From Sinotaia quadrata (lineage: Eukaryota; Mollusca; Gastropoda; Architaenioglossa; Viviparidae): 64,000 nt of DNA. The notes beneath the pieces are model-generated. The model saw only the letters and a list, made by a program, of their open reading frames with translations. It was not told the DNA's origin and made no database searches. Below, one piece after another: positions 26,004 through 37,984 of the stretch. Position numbers and translations under genes: made by a program. Every line of letters starts with the position of its first letter. Within the stretch, counting starts at the first letter, position 1. The stretch covers positions 108,634,860 through 108,698,859 of the forward strand of contig CM054181.1 of the NCBI GenBank assembly GCA_028829895.1. The letters run 5' to 3'.

Positions 26004-26250
26004 TAGTGTCCAGTCTTTTCTGCTACAATCTATCCTTATTTAGCGAATAGCAAGTGTCCAATCTTTTCTGCTACAGTCTATCCTTATTTAGCGAATAGCT
26101 AATGTCCAATCTCTTCTGCTACAGTCTATCCTTATTTAGCGAATAGCTAGTGTCCAATCTTTTCTGCTACACAGTCTATCCTTATTTAGCGAACGGCTAG
26201 TGTCCAATCTTTTCTGCTACAGTCTATTCTTATTTAGTGAACAGTCCAGA
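26004..26250 (+). repeat. Minisatellite, about 48-bp unit, five copies
   Basis: The core is TAGTGTCCAATCTTTTCTGC followed by ACAGTCTATCCTTATTTAGC. One unit carries an extra CA. Confidence 0.92.
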
Positions 26251-26756
26251 ATGTACGCTTTGCTATTTGCCAATCAGCATGATGCAAGTGCAGAAATGGG
26301 CGTCTGGTCGAACAGGGGTTAGGAAGTAACATTACTTTGAATGTTCTTCATTTATTAAGTAAGGGGTCAGGTCAACCCCTCTATAATGTACAACCATTCA
26401 TATCGTACGGCTCCAAGTACTGTTGCTGTGCTGAAAAGCAAAATACTAAAGGAAAGAAAAAACGCAAGTAAAGTGAATTTGAATGTTAAGTCGATTCTGG
26501 TGAAAAGGCTTTCTTGGCAGGGCTCCAGTTCTTGCCATTTGCAGCGTGTTAATTTATTTATTTTTTCCTTCTGCAAGCATAGCCTAATGCAGCTACCACT
26601 TCGGAGAGAAATTTCCTCAGCATCATTCAGTCGCTCAGAAAGTCAGAAAATTCACAGCAGATGACAAGATATTCCAGACATTTTCAGAGTCTTGCGCAGG
26701 TTTGATTCTAAATATCCGCACCCGCCGCTGATGATCAAACGGGAGGTCGAGGGAAT

Positions 26757-26824
26757 AATAACAGCAACCACAAACCACAACCACAAACCACAACAGCAAC
26801 CACCATCATCATAATAATAAATGT
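26757..26824 (+). repeat. Low-complexity ACC/CAA/ATA-rich tract
   Basis: Runs of CAACCACAAACC are followed by ATCATCATAATAATAA. Confidence 0.8.
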
Positions 26825-26945
26825 CATGATATCCTGGTTCATAGTTGAGGCATTAAAATTAAACGTGTCTTATTCATGCACAAGTCACAGTAGCCATACT
26901 GGTCAGTCACGGCATTAACTGACATGATACGACACCGTCGACACA

Positions 26946-27400
26946 ATATTATCCAATGTTAATGTACCTAGGGAATTACTATTATCCAATGCTGTCCAAT
27001 GTTAATGTACCTAGGGAATTACTATTATCCAATGCTGTCCAATGTTAATGTACCTAGGGAATTACTATTATCCAATGCTGTCCAATGTTAATGTACCTAG
27101 GGAATTACTATTATCGAATGCTGTCCAATGTTAATGTACCTAGGGAATTACTATTATCCAATGCTGTCCAATGTTAATGTACCTAGGGAATTACTATTAT
27201 CCAATGCTGTCCAATGTTAATGTACCTAGGGAATTACTATTATCCAATGCTGTCCAATGTTAATGTACCTAGGGAATTACTATTATCCAATGCTGTCCAA
27301 TGTTAATGTACCTAGGGAATTACTATTATCCAATGCTGTCCAATGTTAATGTACCTAGGGAATTACTATTATCCAATGCTGTCCAATGTTAATGTACCTA
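26946..27400 (+). repeat. Minisatellite, 43-bp unit, about ten near-identical copies
   Basis: The core is TGTTAATGTACCTAGGGAAT followed by TACTATTATCCAATGCTG. Copies are almost identical. This is the left block of a compound array that continues to about 28345. Confidence 0.95.
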
Positions 27401-27775
27401 GGGAATTACTATTTTATCCAATGCTGTCCAATGTTAATGTACCTAGGGAATTACTATTTTATCCAATGCTGTCCAATGTTAATGTACCTAGGGAATTACT
27501 ATTTTATCCAATGCTGTCCAATGTTAATGTACCTAGGGAATTACTATTTTATCCAATGCTGTCCAATGTTAATGTACCTAGGGAATTACTATTTTATCCA
27601 ATGCTGTCCAATGTTAATGTACCTAGGGAATTACTATTTTATCCAATGCTGTCCAGTGTTAATGTACCTAGTGAATTACTATTTTATCCAATGCTGTCCA
27701 ATGTTAATGTACCTAGGGAATTACTATTTTATCCAATGCTGTCCAATGTTAATGTACCTAGGGAATTACTATTAT
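27401..27775 (+). repeat. Minisatellite, 45-bp variant of the preceding 43-bp unit
   Basis: This is the same unit with ATTAT replaced by ATTTTAT (+2 bp), in about eight copies. The change makes the period a multiple of 3, so long ORFs appear in two frames. These are not real genes. Confidence 0.95.
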
Positions 27776-28345
27776 CCAATGCTGTCCAGTGCCAATGTGC
27801 ACATGGGACTAGCGTATCCAGGGAATTACTGTTATCCAACTTGTCCATTGCTAATGTACTTAGGCAATTACTGTTATCCATTGTTGCCCAGTGCTAGCTG
27901 TCAGAGGGAATTACTGTTATCCAATGTTGTCCAGTGTTAATGTAAACAGGGATTACTGATATCCAGTGTTAATGTGCATAGGGAATTACTGTTATCCAGT
28001 GTTGTCCAGCTGTAATGTACAAATAAGACTTGTCCAATGTAATGTACTTAGGGAATTATTGTTATCCAATGTTGAGGAATGTTAATATACATAGGGAATT
28101 ACTTTTATCCAGTGTTGTCTAGTGCTAAGGTATGCATGGGACTAATGTTGTCCAATGTCAATGTACATAGGGAATTACTGTTGTCTAATATTGTCCAGTG
28201 CTAATGTTGTCCAAAGTCAATGTACATAGGGAATTACTGTTATCCAATATTGTCCTGTGCTAATGAACAGATGGGACTAATTTTGTCCAATGGCAATTTA
28301 CATACGGGACTTCTGGTCAAATGCTAATGTACATACGGGACTAAA
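27776..28345 (+). repeat. Decayed right flank of the 43/45-bp array
   Basis: Diverged copies of the same core (GGGAATTACTGTTATCCA, TGTCCAATG) have variable spacing. They become steadily less similar to the right. Confidence 0.85.
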
Positions 28346-29109
28346 CTTGACCTTTGGGCACAGGATCAATGCTCCGTTGGCAGATACAAATCGCAAAACA
28401 AAGTAGAGAGAGAGAGAACACTGTTGCCTGTCGTCACTGTCTCAGTGTTCGTAGCGAAAACCAGGATACGTGTGCAAAGTTAAATTCTTTGACAACAACG
28501 ACCACCCCACACTCTTCCTTGCAGATGGCAGGCCAGCTGCAGCTTATCTACCTCAGAACTAGATCCACACGCTCATTTGTGCCCGTCTACAAAACCAGCG
28601 AAAGCGTTAAGTCGATTTAAAAGCCTAAACTGACCTCAGACAGATGCCAGCGTAACTGCGTATTCATTACATTCAACCGACCTGTTTAGTGGTCATCAGT
28701 TACTCAGAGAAATATCAAATTATAAACTGAGCAATCAAATACTGAGTAGTAAGCAGCAAGAGTTAATAAATCGATTCGAAATCTTCAACTGACCGATCTA
28801 TCGCTAGCATTAACCTGTGTCCATTACTAGCCGGCCTTTAAGTTTGCTGATTAAATGGGGAAAAAAATGAAAGTATAGCAGTGAGTAAATCAGGCAGTGC
28901 TAATACACGCGCTAGACTAACGATGTCCGGGGACTTTGCAGACATCAAACCTATCCCACAAGAACAGACAATAACAAAAGTTACTCTCAGACCCACATGG
29001 ACATGCAAATAGTCCACACGTGACTTCAAACGCTGCGGCTGCTGCTTGTAACTCACCATTTGATCCACGTCCCTGGTTTCAGACTGATTTCAGAGGACTT
29101 CGGACTTAA

Positions 29110-29110
<1 letters not shown>
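28346..29110. other. Unique sequence without a recognised gene
   Basis: Short ORFs on both strands have no recognisable domain. There is a short (GA)n at about 28407-28420. I see nothing else. Confidence 0.4.
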
Positions 29111-29161
<51 letters not shown>

Positions 29162-29168
29162 ACACACA
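29111..29168 (+). repeat. (CA)n microsatellite
   Basis: Nearly pure CA dinucleotide run with one interruption (CATA). Confidence 0.95.
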
Positions 29169-29922
29169 ATTAGTCGTGTCGGGAAAATTTCTCTGCGTTG
29201 ATATTTTTTGAACAGCTGTGCCTTTAACAGTACACTCTTCAATGACAGTGTTTACACAATCAGACGTCACAAAGCCGAGGAAAAAAAAATCATTTGGGGT
29301 GAATCATTTTGGAGAAATCTACATGACATATCTGGTGTTGGAATCATCGACCGTCTGTATGAGCAACTAGCCCCAAGACTTCCCTGCCTTGCTAAGACAA
29401 TGCTCAGGAATGAGTAATAATAAAAATAATTAGGTCTTTAATAGTGTTCTATCGCGTGCATCTTTGCACGCAGAATACAAATGAGCAGCAGCACAGCTAA
29501 ACTGATTTCACGCAGACTTTAACACTGACCCAAATACAGTCACCATCTTCCGCCCGCTGCTGCTGACTTTCAGGAATTCGGCGATGATGGATCTGGAGCG
29601 GCATATTGCTATAGAAACTAATTATTTTCTCTCTTTGTTTATTATTGGTATCTAGCAAGGATGGGTTGAAAGCGATTGTGCATCGAAAGTGGTATATGTT
29701 CGTCCCAGTGACTCAGCAGACCTGCGTTGCGCAGATCCGATGACTGAAAGAATTGGGACGCTCTACTTCAACCGGCGCAGTGACACTAGATGTCACGTCA
29801 GATTCAGCATGGAGTTCTTTGGTCTCTTCTTTTCATTATCCTAGTCTCGAAACGTAAAAGTTTATATAAAATTCTACTCAACATTTCGAGAGCAGAGTTT
29901 GAGGTAGAGGAGGAAAGAAAAA

Positions 29923-29925
<3 letters not shown>

Positions 29926-29992
<67 letters not shown>

Positions 29993-29994
29993 CG
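29926..29994 (+). repeat. (GT)n-(GC)n alternating purine-pyrimidine tract
   Basis: About 29 GT units are followed directly by about five CG units, an uninterrupted alternating purine-pyrimidine run of about 69 bp. Confidence 0.95.
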
Positions 29995-30784
29995 TGAATT
30001 AGGGCGATTTACAGTTACTTTATAACCAGGCAACGTTGCACTTTGGAGAATTGTAATGAATTCCGGTCAATTAAAAAAAAATTAATATTCTAATTAAAGC
30101 TGCATAGTTCCAGCAAGCATCTTCTTCGTTACCTCTATCCCCTTCAGTTCACATTCTGTCTGGAACAAACCAGTCGATAATAACAAGCTCTTCATCTTAA
30201 CTTCACATGTGTGATTCATTAGAGCATCTATTTGAAGATATGTGAGTGAGTGCGTGTGTCTGTGAAAGAGAGTGTTTTGTAAATATTTTGTATTATTATC
30301 GGGTGCAAAACTTTGTTCACCAAGCATTTAATTAAAGTCAAGCGAAAGTTCGACGCTCGACCACAGCTGACTTCGCAACGGTAAAGGCACTGAGCTAGGT
30401 TTTGACGTATTTCTTTCTAAGTTGTGTCTTTGCTTTTATCACAGGAAATGTTATAGACAGCGTTTTAACACAATGTTCCAAGTCTTAGCTACGTCAGTTT
30501 AGCACTTGTTCTTATTGAAACGTTGTAGATTGTATGTTTTTCCAAGTGTTAAGTACGCTCCTTTGGCATTTGTGATCATTGAAAACGCCGTACACGACAA
30601 TTTAACATTCACTTTATTTCGTCTGAAATTACCAGAAATCCACGTTCCACGTTCTATTCATTGAAGTTGTACACGAAACATGAATTATACACGTGTTGAA
30701 TGAATCCTGTATACATGAGTTAGTAGACACATATGTTTCAGCTTGATAAGCAGAAGGTGCGTAGTTTTCGAGCGCTAACGTTCT

Positions 30785-31370
30785 GCGCACGTTTTTTCAT
30801 AATTTTTTGATGTGACATTTAATGCACACTGAACACGTTTTTTTCATCATTTTCTGATGTCACATTTAATGCACACTGAACACATTTTTCATCATTTTCT
30901 GATGTGACATTTAATGCACACTGAACACATTTTTCAGAACTTTTTGATGTGACATTTAATGCACACTGAACACATTTTCAGAACTTTTTGATGTGACATT
31001 TAATGCACACTGAACACATTTTCAGAACTTTTTGATGTGACATTTAATGCACACTGAACACATTTTCAGAACTTTTTGATGTGACATTTAATGCACGCTG
31101 AACACATTTTTCAGAACTTTTTGATGTGACATTTAATGCACACTGAACACATTTTTCAGAACTTTTTGATGTGACATTTAATGCACACTGAACACACTTT
31201 TCAGAACTTTTTGATGTGACATTTAATGCACACTGAACACATTTTCAGAACTTTTTGATGTGACATTTAATGCACGCTGAACACATTTTCAGAACTTTTT
31301 GATGTGACATTTAATGCACACTGAACACATTTTCAGAACTTTTTGATGTGACATTCAATGCGCAGCGTAG
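30785..31370 (+). repeat. Minisatellite, 44/45-bp unit, about 13 copies
   Basis: The core is GATGTGACATTTAATGCACA followed by CTGAACACATTTTCAGAACT. The left-most two units have ATCATTTTC instead of AGAACTTTT. Length varies by one T in a T run. Confidence 0.95.
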
Positions 31371-32637
31371 AAACTTTCAGTCATTTTAGTTGATGGTAGT
31401 ACTATCTTCTTTAAAAAGAGAAATATTTAAACGCAATCGAATATGACTTGGATTTGAAGTCTGAACCCCATCCCCAAAATAATTGAACTGTGACAGAGCG
31501 GTCAGCCATGTCGGCTTCATAACCGAGAAAATATTCTGACTACTCTGTAGAGAAATTCACTACCCACCAAACTTATTGTTCCGTTCCCCATTTACTTTCG
31601 ATAATTAATTCAAGTATGAAAATGGAATCATTGATTTTGGAAGTCTGGTTGCTAGTATGGAATAATTTTTCGCTCCCTCTGTGAATTGTAATAATTACAC
31701 TACAGTGAATAAGTAGGAAGCTTTGAAATTTCTTTTGATGAGTTCCCATTCAGTGCGGTAGATTCCTGGAGGACAACTCGCCTCAACTCAATTCCTAAAC
31801 GGCGTCAATTGCCTGCACAGTAGACAGCCAAAGTGATAGAATAGTATGTACTTATGGTTTTGTTAAACATTCTAAAAGTGAGATATGTTTTTTATATACC
31901 CTCTTTGCCTGAAAGAGGCATTATTTTTGTATTAACTTGTTCCTAATATCAGGTGAAATGTGTTTTTCTTTTCTCCAAAGTTGCTTTGAATGAGGTATGA
32001 AGCAGACAAGACGTCACGAACAAGTGAATGACGACCTGTGCGCCGTCCCGAGTACCGGACATAACTCAGAATGCAGATATATTTGAGTGCTTATTACTCA
32101 CGGTGCTCTCTGACACAGCCGCACGATTTGTTGTTGCTGTTGTTGTTGAGGGGCGGATGGTGGGTGACTATACAATTCATTTCTACTCTAGTCTAACAGT
32201 CTAATATCCTAATCGATAATAATTTAACACGCAAACCGATTACTAGTGTAACGACAAATCAGTTCAGTGAAGTGCCGTGAGATGCCACAAGTTCAATCTC
32301 TGAAGCCAATGTCAGTGCACAGAATTGATTACAGAACCACCCCACCCCACCTCCATTTTTTCCCACTTTTCACAAATAACAAATATATATTTGACAAAAT
32401 AGGAACTTAAGTAAACGAGGCAGTTTTTGTGGACGAATAAAACGAACAACCCCGTCCGGAGCCAAATACCTTAAAAGTATTGTCTGATATCGAGCGAGCA
32501 TCGCAGTGTTCCTGCAAGTACCCCAACCACTCGTTGCCTCGGGGTGAACACTCGTTCGATGAAAGTAGGCTTTGCGAATGGGCGGTGTGAATTTACATAC
32601 GCGCGATCGCTCGAGAATGTTCGTACTAGGACTAGTA
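31371..32637. other. Unique sequence without a recognised gene
   Basis: No ORF or motif that I can assign. A short GTTGTTGCTGTTGTTGTT tract lies at about 32128. Confidence 0.4.
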
Positions 32638-33010
32638 CCAAAACTTCAGGGTACTAAGTTTTCCCTCGTACCAAAACCTTTGGGGTAAGTTTTCCCTCGT
32701 ACCAAAACCTTTGGGGTAAGTTTTCCCTCGTACCAAAACTTCGGGGTACTAAGTTTTCCCTCGTACCAAAACCTTCGGGGTACTAAGTTTTCCCTCGTAC
32801 CAAAACCTTCGGGGTACTAAGTTTTCCCTCGTACCAAAATATTCGGGGTAGGTTTTCCCTCGTACCAAAAACGTCGGGGTAAGTTTTCCCTCGTACCAAA
32901 AACTTCGGGGTAAGTTTTCCCTCGTACCAAACTTCGGGTTAAGTTTTCTCTCATAACAAAAACTTCGGGGTAAGTTTTCCTTCAAACCAATAACTTCGGG
33001 GTAAGTGTTC
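32638..33010 (+). repeat. Minisatellite, 31/34-bp unit with a hairpin
   Basis: About a dozen units share the core GTACCAAAACCTTCGGGGTA followed by AGTTTTCCCTC. Longer units (with GGTACTAAG) pair GTACC with GGTAC around the loop; shorter units lose the second arm. Copies decay at the right end. Confidence 0.92.
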
Positions 33011-33640
33011 ACTCATATATATTTCGGAAATTAAAATTTAAAAAAATAGTTTTTGTTGTTCTCTATTTTTTCTAACGATGAATACTCTCGTGTAGATGTG
33101 CACTTTTCACGGACACAAATTTTGTGCAACTTTCCAGTTATACAAGGAAACTGTTGGCTCGGTATGGAAATTCATTTTGCGGATCAGTCTGATAACTTGT
33201 TGTTTCAGTCTGTGCCATAATACTGACAGGTAGAAACGTTCCTTGTTACGCCGAATAACAGCGCCTGATGTCTCAGTGGTTTTTAAAAAAATATTCTGGG
33301 GTCTCTCTTTTTCAAGCATTCTCTAAGTTACTCTCTCTCGATTAATCTTCCCCTTCTATGTATCTGTTTAGTCTGTCACCACTAGTCTCTTTCTGTCCTC
33401 ATTGGTCTCACCCTGTCTTTTATTGATCTTTCTCCATGATACTCTCTCTGTTAGTCTCTCTTGTTAATCTCTCCTCACACCACAATCATCATTTTATTTT
33501 TATTCATGTACACGGTGTGCGTGCTTATGTGTGTTCGTTTGTGTGTGTTCTTTCACCATTTATTTTTATGCATGTGCTATGTGTGTGTCTTTCTCTCTCT
33601 CTCTCTTTCATCATTTTATTATTATGAAAGAAGAGTGGAG

Positions 33641-34063
33641 TAAATTTGCCTATCCCTATTTCTAAACTTAATAATTATATTTTTTGCCAGTGTTAACGTG
33701 ACCCCACCTTAGGCATTGCTTAAGATGATATTTTTGTGATAGAATTGGAGTAAACAATTCAGATGGAGAATATGCTATAACTTGCTGATGCAAGCCATAT
33801 CAGTCCTAATTGGATGAGTAGTTTTTCTGACTAATTGTCTCACACTTGTTCGTAACAACTTCATCCAATGGAGACAGACAGAAACTTACTTCGTTGAAGA
33901 AGTTCTATATGCTAATCATTTTGGTTTTGACAAAGCTAAAGTCCAGTAATAAAGGCGATTATTAGCTTATGGTAAGTTAATGACTGATAAAGAAAGAATG
34001 GTCTTAGAAATATTTTGTACATGTTTTCTATTGATCAATGATTTGATTTGTAGAATGCTTTAT
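33641..34063 (+). repeat. Dispersed repeat, copy A (inverted relative to copy at 52.2-52.65 kb)
   Basis: The segment from GGAGTAAATTTGCCTATCCC to about TTGTAGAATGCTTTATGT matches the reverse complement of 52205-52655 by eye, with frequent substitutions. Shared blocks include GAGAATATGCTA, GAGTAGTTTTT and CTTAGAAATATTT. The sharp shared left edge suggests the end of a transposable element, possibly an LTR or non-autonomous element. The class is unknown. Confidence 0.7.
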
Positions 34064-34296
34064 GTAATTGAACTAATATTTCTATGTTCACTAATTTGAT
34101 TATGTTGTACATTATACTTGTGAACTTTGATTGATGCTATATTTCTTATGTGTTCCATTTTACCTTTAACTCATCCGGTGTAATGCTTTTCCTATTTACT
34201 GGTTTGGACTTCTATCTCCCTTCCCTAGAAGGTAAACAAACCACTGTTCACAAAATGTTTCTTTCACATCTAGATTTTTCACTCAATACTAGCACA

Positions 34297-34428
34297 ATCA
34301 AAATATACTATCAACTCCTTCTAATAGCATATCACAATCAACATATACTATCAACTCCTTCTAATAGCATATCACAATCAAAATATACTATCAACTCCTT
34401 CTAATAGCATATCACAATCAACATATAC
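34297..34428 (+). repeat. Minisatellite, 40-bp unit, three to four copies
   Basis: The core is ATATACTATCAACTCCTTCT followed by AATAGCATATCACAATCAA. Confidence 0.93.
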
Positions 34429-34765
34429 TCAGTTAATTCTCTTAAATATTATACTAAATTTCTCACGCTTGCTTCTCACACTCACAATACTCTTACTGAG
34501 GAATGCACAAGCACACAAATCATTGACAGATAATGCATAGTCAATATTGCTAACTGTTATCAAGCAATCGTCGTTATGCAATAATATAAGCAATAAACAT
34601 CAATCAAAGCATCAAACGTAAGCAAGAGAGTTTCCTTGTTTGTCTTCCTTTACACACTTAGCGCTAAGAAGTTAGATCACAGATAAAACTTTTTTTCAAC
34701 TTACACTAACAACTAGTCTAGAGGTATCCTGGAGATATTCAGATCTGTAACGATGCCCCCATATG

Positions 34766-34773
34766 TCATATGC
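34766..34773 (+). repeat. Left 8-bp target-site duplication of the hAT element
   Basis: TCATATGC lies immediately before the terminal inverted repeat and is repeated exactly after the element. Confidence 0.95.
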
Positions 34774-35531
34774 CAGGGGTCTCAAACTCGCGGCCCGCGG
34801 GCCAATTGCGGCCCGCCAGACGATATTTTATGGCCACCACTTGATATTAAAGTTAAGTGATAGTGCGGCCCGCACGTTTTTCTCATGCACCCTGGGAGTT
34901 TTATAGTTTTTGTCACCTGTGGGCTACCATACCTCAGGATCTGCTATTTCCCAGCATGTAAGGCACTCATGGATTCTGGCACACCATTCAGTGGTGAGAA
35001 GTATGTTGTAAAACTGCAGGAAGAATTTGATCACAGGTTTGCAGATTTCAAGAAACACAGAACCACCTTTCAAATATTTGCTGACCCTTTCTTCAATGTG
35101 GAAGATGTCCCTCATGTGCTTCAAATGGATCTAATTTACATAAGTGTAATTCTGAACTCAAAGCCAAGTTCAGGGAGATGAGTGGAAAAGCAAACAAGCT
35201 TGGACAGTTTTTGAGAGAATTGCCCCTTACCTTCCCTGAGCTTTCCAGGATGTTCAAGCGGACCAAGTGCCTTTTGCGGAGCACCTATCTGTGTGAATAG
35301 CTCTTCTCCACCATGAACTTGAATAACTCAAAATTCAAGGGCAAACTTACTGATGAGCATCTTCAAGCCATACTGAGGGTCACAGTGGCTTCCTCCCTGA
35401 AGCCAAATGTGTCTGAGCTGTGTAAGAGGAAGTGTTGCCAGGTCTCTGGCAGCAGGGAATAATGATGAGGCCCAGCTTCACCCAGATTCTACTTCCAGTG
35501 GCCCCCAGGCAAAATGAGTTTGAGACCCCTG
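34774..35531 (+). mobile_element. Internally deleted hAT DNA transposon
   Basis: The element is 758 bp. It starts CAGGGGTCTCAAACTC and ends with the reverse complement of the same 16 bases, giving clean terminal inverted repeats, and is flanked by perfect 8-bp duplications. These are hallmarks of hAT elements. The CpG-rich GCGGCCCGC segment next to the left end is typical of the hAT family related to GTF2IRD2/ZBED-like transposases. The interior retains only the C-terminal part of a transposase. The element cannot move by itself. Confidence 0.95.
34885..35462 (+). pseudogene. C-terminal remnant of a hAT transposase (GTF2IRD2-like)
   Basis: The first frame (34885 to about 35135) has FPACKALMDSG, KLQEEFDHRFADFKKH and FADPFFNVEDVP..LQMDLI. 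The reading then shifts frame near 35135-35146 and continues with CNSELKAKFREM, FLRELPLTFPELSRMFKR, STYLCE, a TAG stop (35298-35300) where Gln is usual, LFSTMN, and KLTDEHLQAILRVTVAS, to a TAA at 35460-35462. The STYLCE-x-FSTMN and LxxxHLxAxLR blocks form the hAT dimerisation region. The zinc finger and catalytic parts are missing. One frameshift and one nonsense codon make it non-functional. Confidence 0.88.
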
Positions 35532-35539
35532 TCATATGC
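35532..35539 (+). repeat. Right 8-bp target-site duplication of the hAT element
   Basis: TCATATGC is identical to the left copy at 34766-34773. Confidence 0.95.
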
Positions 35540-36719
35540 TGTTTGGGGCGACTCATATTTATGCGATTTAGATCAAATCAATCAAGCGTGCACCCTAAAT
35601 CCACCTACGAGTGCCAAACAGTAAGACTTATTGATTATTGGGTGATGGCCTGTTATATTTGTTTGACTCTCCAGCCCCCCCCCCCCAAGATAACTGCATA
35701 AAGAGTACATTAATACAAACAATGATGCATACATTACCAGGAGACACTACTTACAGTTAAATGTAAGTGTAAATCTACATCTACATCTACAAAAGCTACA
35801 TTAAACGAGATAGTAGAATTGTGATGATTAACAATAAATTTAATTATAAGGAAAAAAACATAAAAGCATAAAGATGTTAAGACATGATTTCTCAGTGATC
35901 ACTATAATGTTTCTTCAATGAATGGATTGTCCTTATGCTCAGTCTAACAAAATTGTTCATAACCAATATTTTTTTTAAAAAAGGAATTCTTTCTAGGAAG
36001 ACAAGGGCCGCAACATTCTCCTTTAACAACTCAACTTTCATGTCACTTATTGAAGCTCTGACCACGCACAAGTGCATGTCATGTTTCTTTCAGCAGTTGC
36101 CACAAGCTGCAACAATACACATGCACCTCATTTGCACACCAGATCCCTGAAATATAGAGGGTTGACCAGCCCTAAATCCCTTCTTCAGAACTCAGTAGAT
36201 TTATCCTATTTACGTTTACCAATATCTGACTACAATTCGTCATTGTCCTACTAAAAAAATGCAATATAAAAATACAGTTTAAATTCTACTTGCATTCATT
36301 CACAGTCACTCATTTACCTTCAAAAAGGGTTTATAAACATGTTTTCACCAGCTGTTCAGGGGACACTACTTTTTCTTCTTGCTTTTTCATTAGTAAGTGT
36401 GTAATAGGTAAATATCACCGAAGGTATTTATGCACGTGCCACACCCGTGCTTCCCCCTAAAATATATAATTTTAATCTTGCATATGCAGTTCATTTGGCC
36501 AGGTTTTCATGCTACATTCCTCTCCTGTACCAATGTTTTATTGTATGCCCACACAAGCCACATAACCTCTTTCCCTCTCCCGCCCCCCCCAAGAAGTCTG
36601 TACTTCTGACTAAGGACACATTAACCCTGACTTTAATTTATCATTTACTTCAATTTGGAATTGTAACTCCAAATGGAATCTCCTTTCATGACAAAGGTTA
36701 ATACTTAATTTTACTCTGA
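35540..36719. other. Unique AT-rich sequence without a recognised gene
   Basis: Holds a poly-C run at about 35676-35687 and a short CTACAT repeat at about 35776. Short ORFs on both strands are unassigned. Confidence 0.4.
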
Positions 36720-37100
36720 CTTCAACAATTACTTTATTCAGTAACTATTTATACACTGAATTAAAATTTTAATACTTAATTTATAGAGTAACTATTTCTA
36801 TACTGAGAATTTTAATACTTAATTTATAGAGTAGCTATTTCTATACTGAGAATTTTAATACTTAATTTATAGAGTAACTAATTCTATACTGAGAATTTTA
36901 ATACTTAATTTATAGAGTAACTATTTCTATACTGAGAATTTTAATACTTAATTTATAGAGTAACAATTTCTATACTGAGAATTTTAATACTTAATTTATG
37001 CAATAATTATTTCTTTACTTTGAATTTTGGTACTTAATTTGTATAGTAGTTGTTTCTATATGTAGTTTATACAGTAACTCTTTCTATGTTGAATCAACGG
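36720..37100 (+). repeat. Minisatellite, 43-bp unit, about six good copies
   Basis: The core is TTTTAATACTTAATTTATAG followed by AGTAACTATTTCTATACTGA. It becomes degenerate to about 37250. A related fragment lies at 39235-39360. Confidence 0.9.
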
Positions 37101-37369
37101 TTTAATAGACAAACAATCTCTACTTTGAATTAGCATCTTAATACCTAATTCATTAAGTAACAGTTTCTTTAGTACAGAAACTACTTCTATATAGTGAATG
37201 AGACGATTAAAAATTGATGAGTGCAGTAATTATTTCTGTACTTGTAATCAACACTTAGCCCCAAAATCCAATGTGGAAAAACAATTTGTTTTTTAGAGAG
37301 CAAGAAATTAGGATTTAGAAGTTCTATTGCTGCAAGAGGCTTCCTCTTCTTCCCTGTCACCTTATCACC

Positions 37370-37440
37370 GGTGAGCAGTCAACAAATGTACATTATACTA
37401 TGTTCCTGGTGAGCAGTCAACAAATGTACATTATACTAAG
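37370..37440 (+). repeat. Short tandem duplication (about 31-34 bp, two copies)
   Basis: GGTGAGCAGTCAACAAATGT followed by ACATTATACTA occurs twice in tandem. Confidence 0.9.
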
Positions 37441-37984
37441 TGGCTGTCTCAAGCATGACATTTTGCGTTAGGTTGTAAACACGGTCAGCTGATTAGTATT
37501 TTGGTGAGTCAGCTCACGCGTGCTATTTGTTTACTTCATGGTTATGAAACTCGAAATTGTGAGTAGGCAGTAACACATCTATAATCTTGCTTGGAACGTT
37601 CTAAAACCCCAGAAACGAACTGTCAAGGGGGGCGCCATTGGCTGAGAGAACAAATTGAACTCTCGAGCGGCTAATTGCCGCACCGTGATGTAAGATAAAA
37701 TACCTATGGTTTCCCCGTATTGCAATTTAAAACTATTTTCTAAGTGCAGAGAGCAATTTCTGTTCTTTTCTTTTTGTGTGTGTGTGTGGGTGGTGGTGGG
37801 AGATGGGGGTTTGCGGCATGGGTGGGGGCGCAAAACTTGTTTGTTAATCATTTTTCATACGCTATTTAATTATGATCTTTTATTTGAAGTTTCTTTCCTA
37901 TTTGATCCACTGCTGCTTCTTCTTGTTAGGTATTACTTGAGGTGATATTTTCTAGAAATTTCCTCGTGTGCACTTATCTACTCT

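Noticed and set aside
27343..27940. Two overlapping 184-codon ORFs with 15-residue repeats
   Set aside because: They arise only because the minisatellite unit is 45 bp. Two frames are open at once, and they stop as soon as the array decays. There is no codon-level evidence of selection.
37785..37832. G-quadruplex candidate (GGGTGGTGGTGGGAGATGGG)
   Set aside because: G-rich, but the fourth G run is about ten bases away, so a canonical quadruplex is doubtful without calculation.
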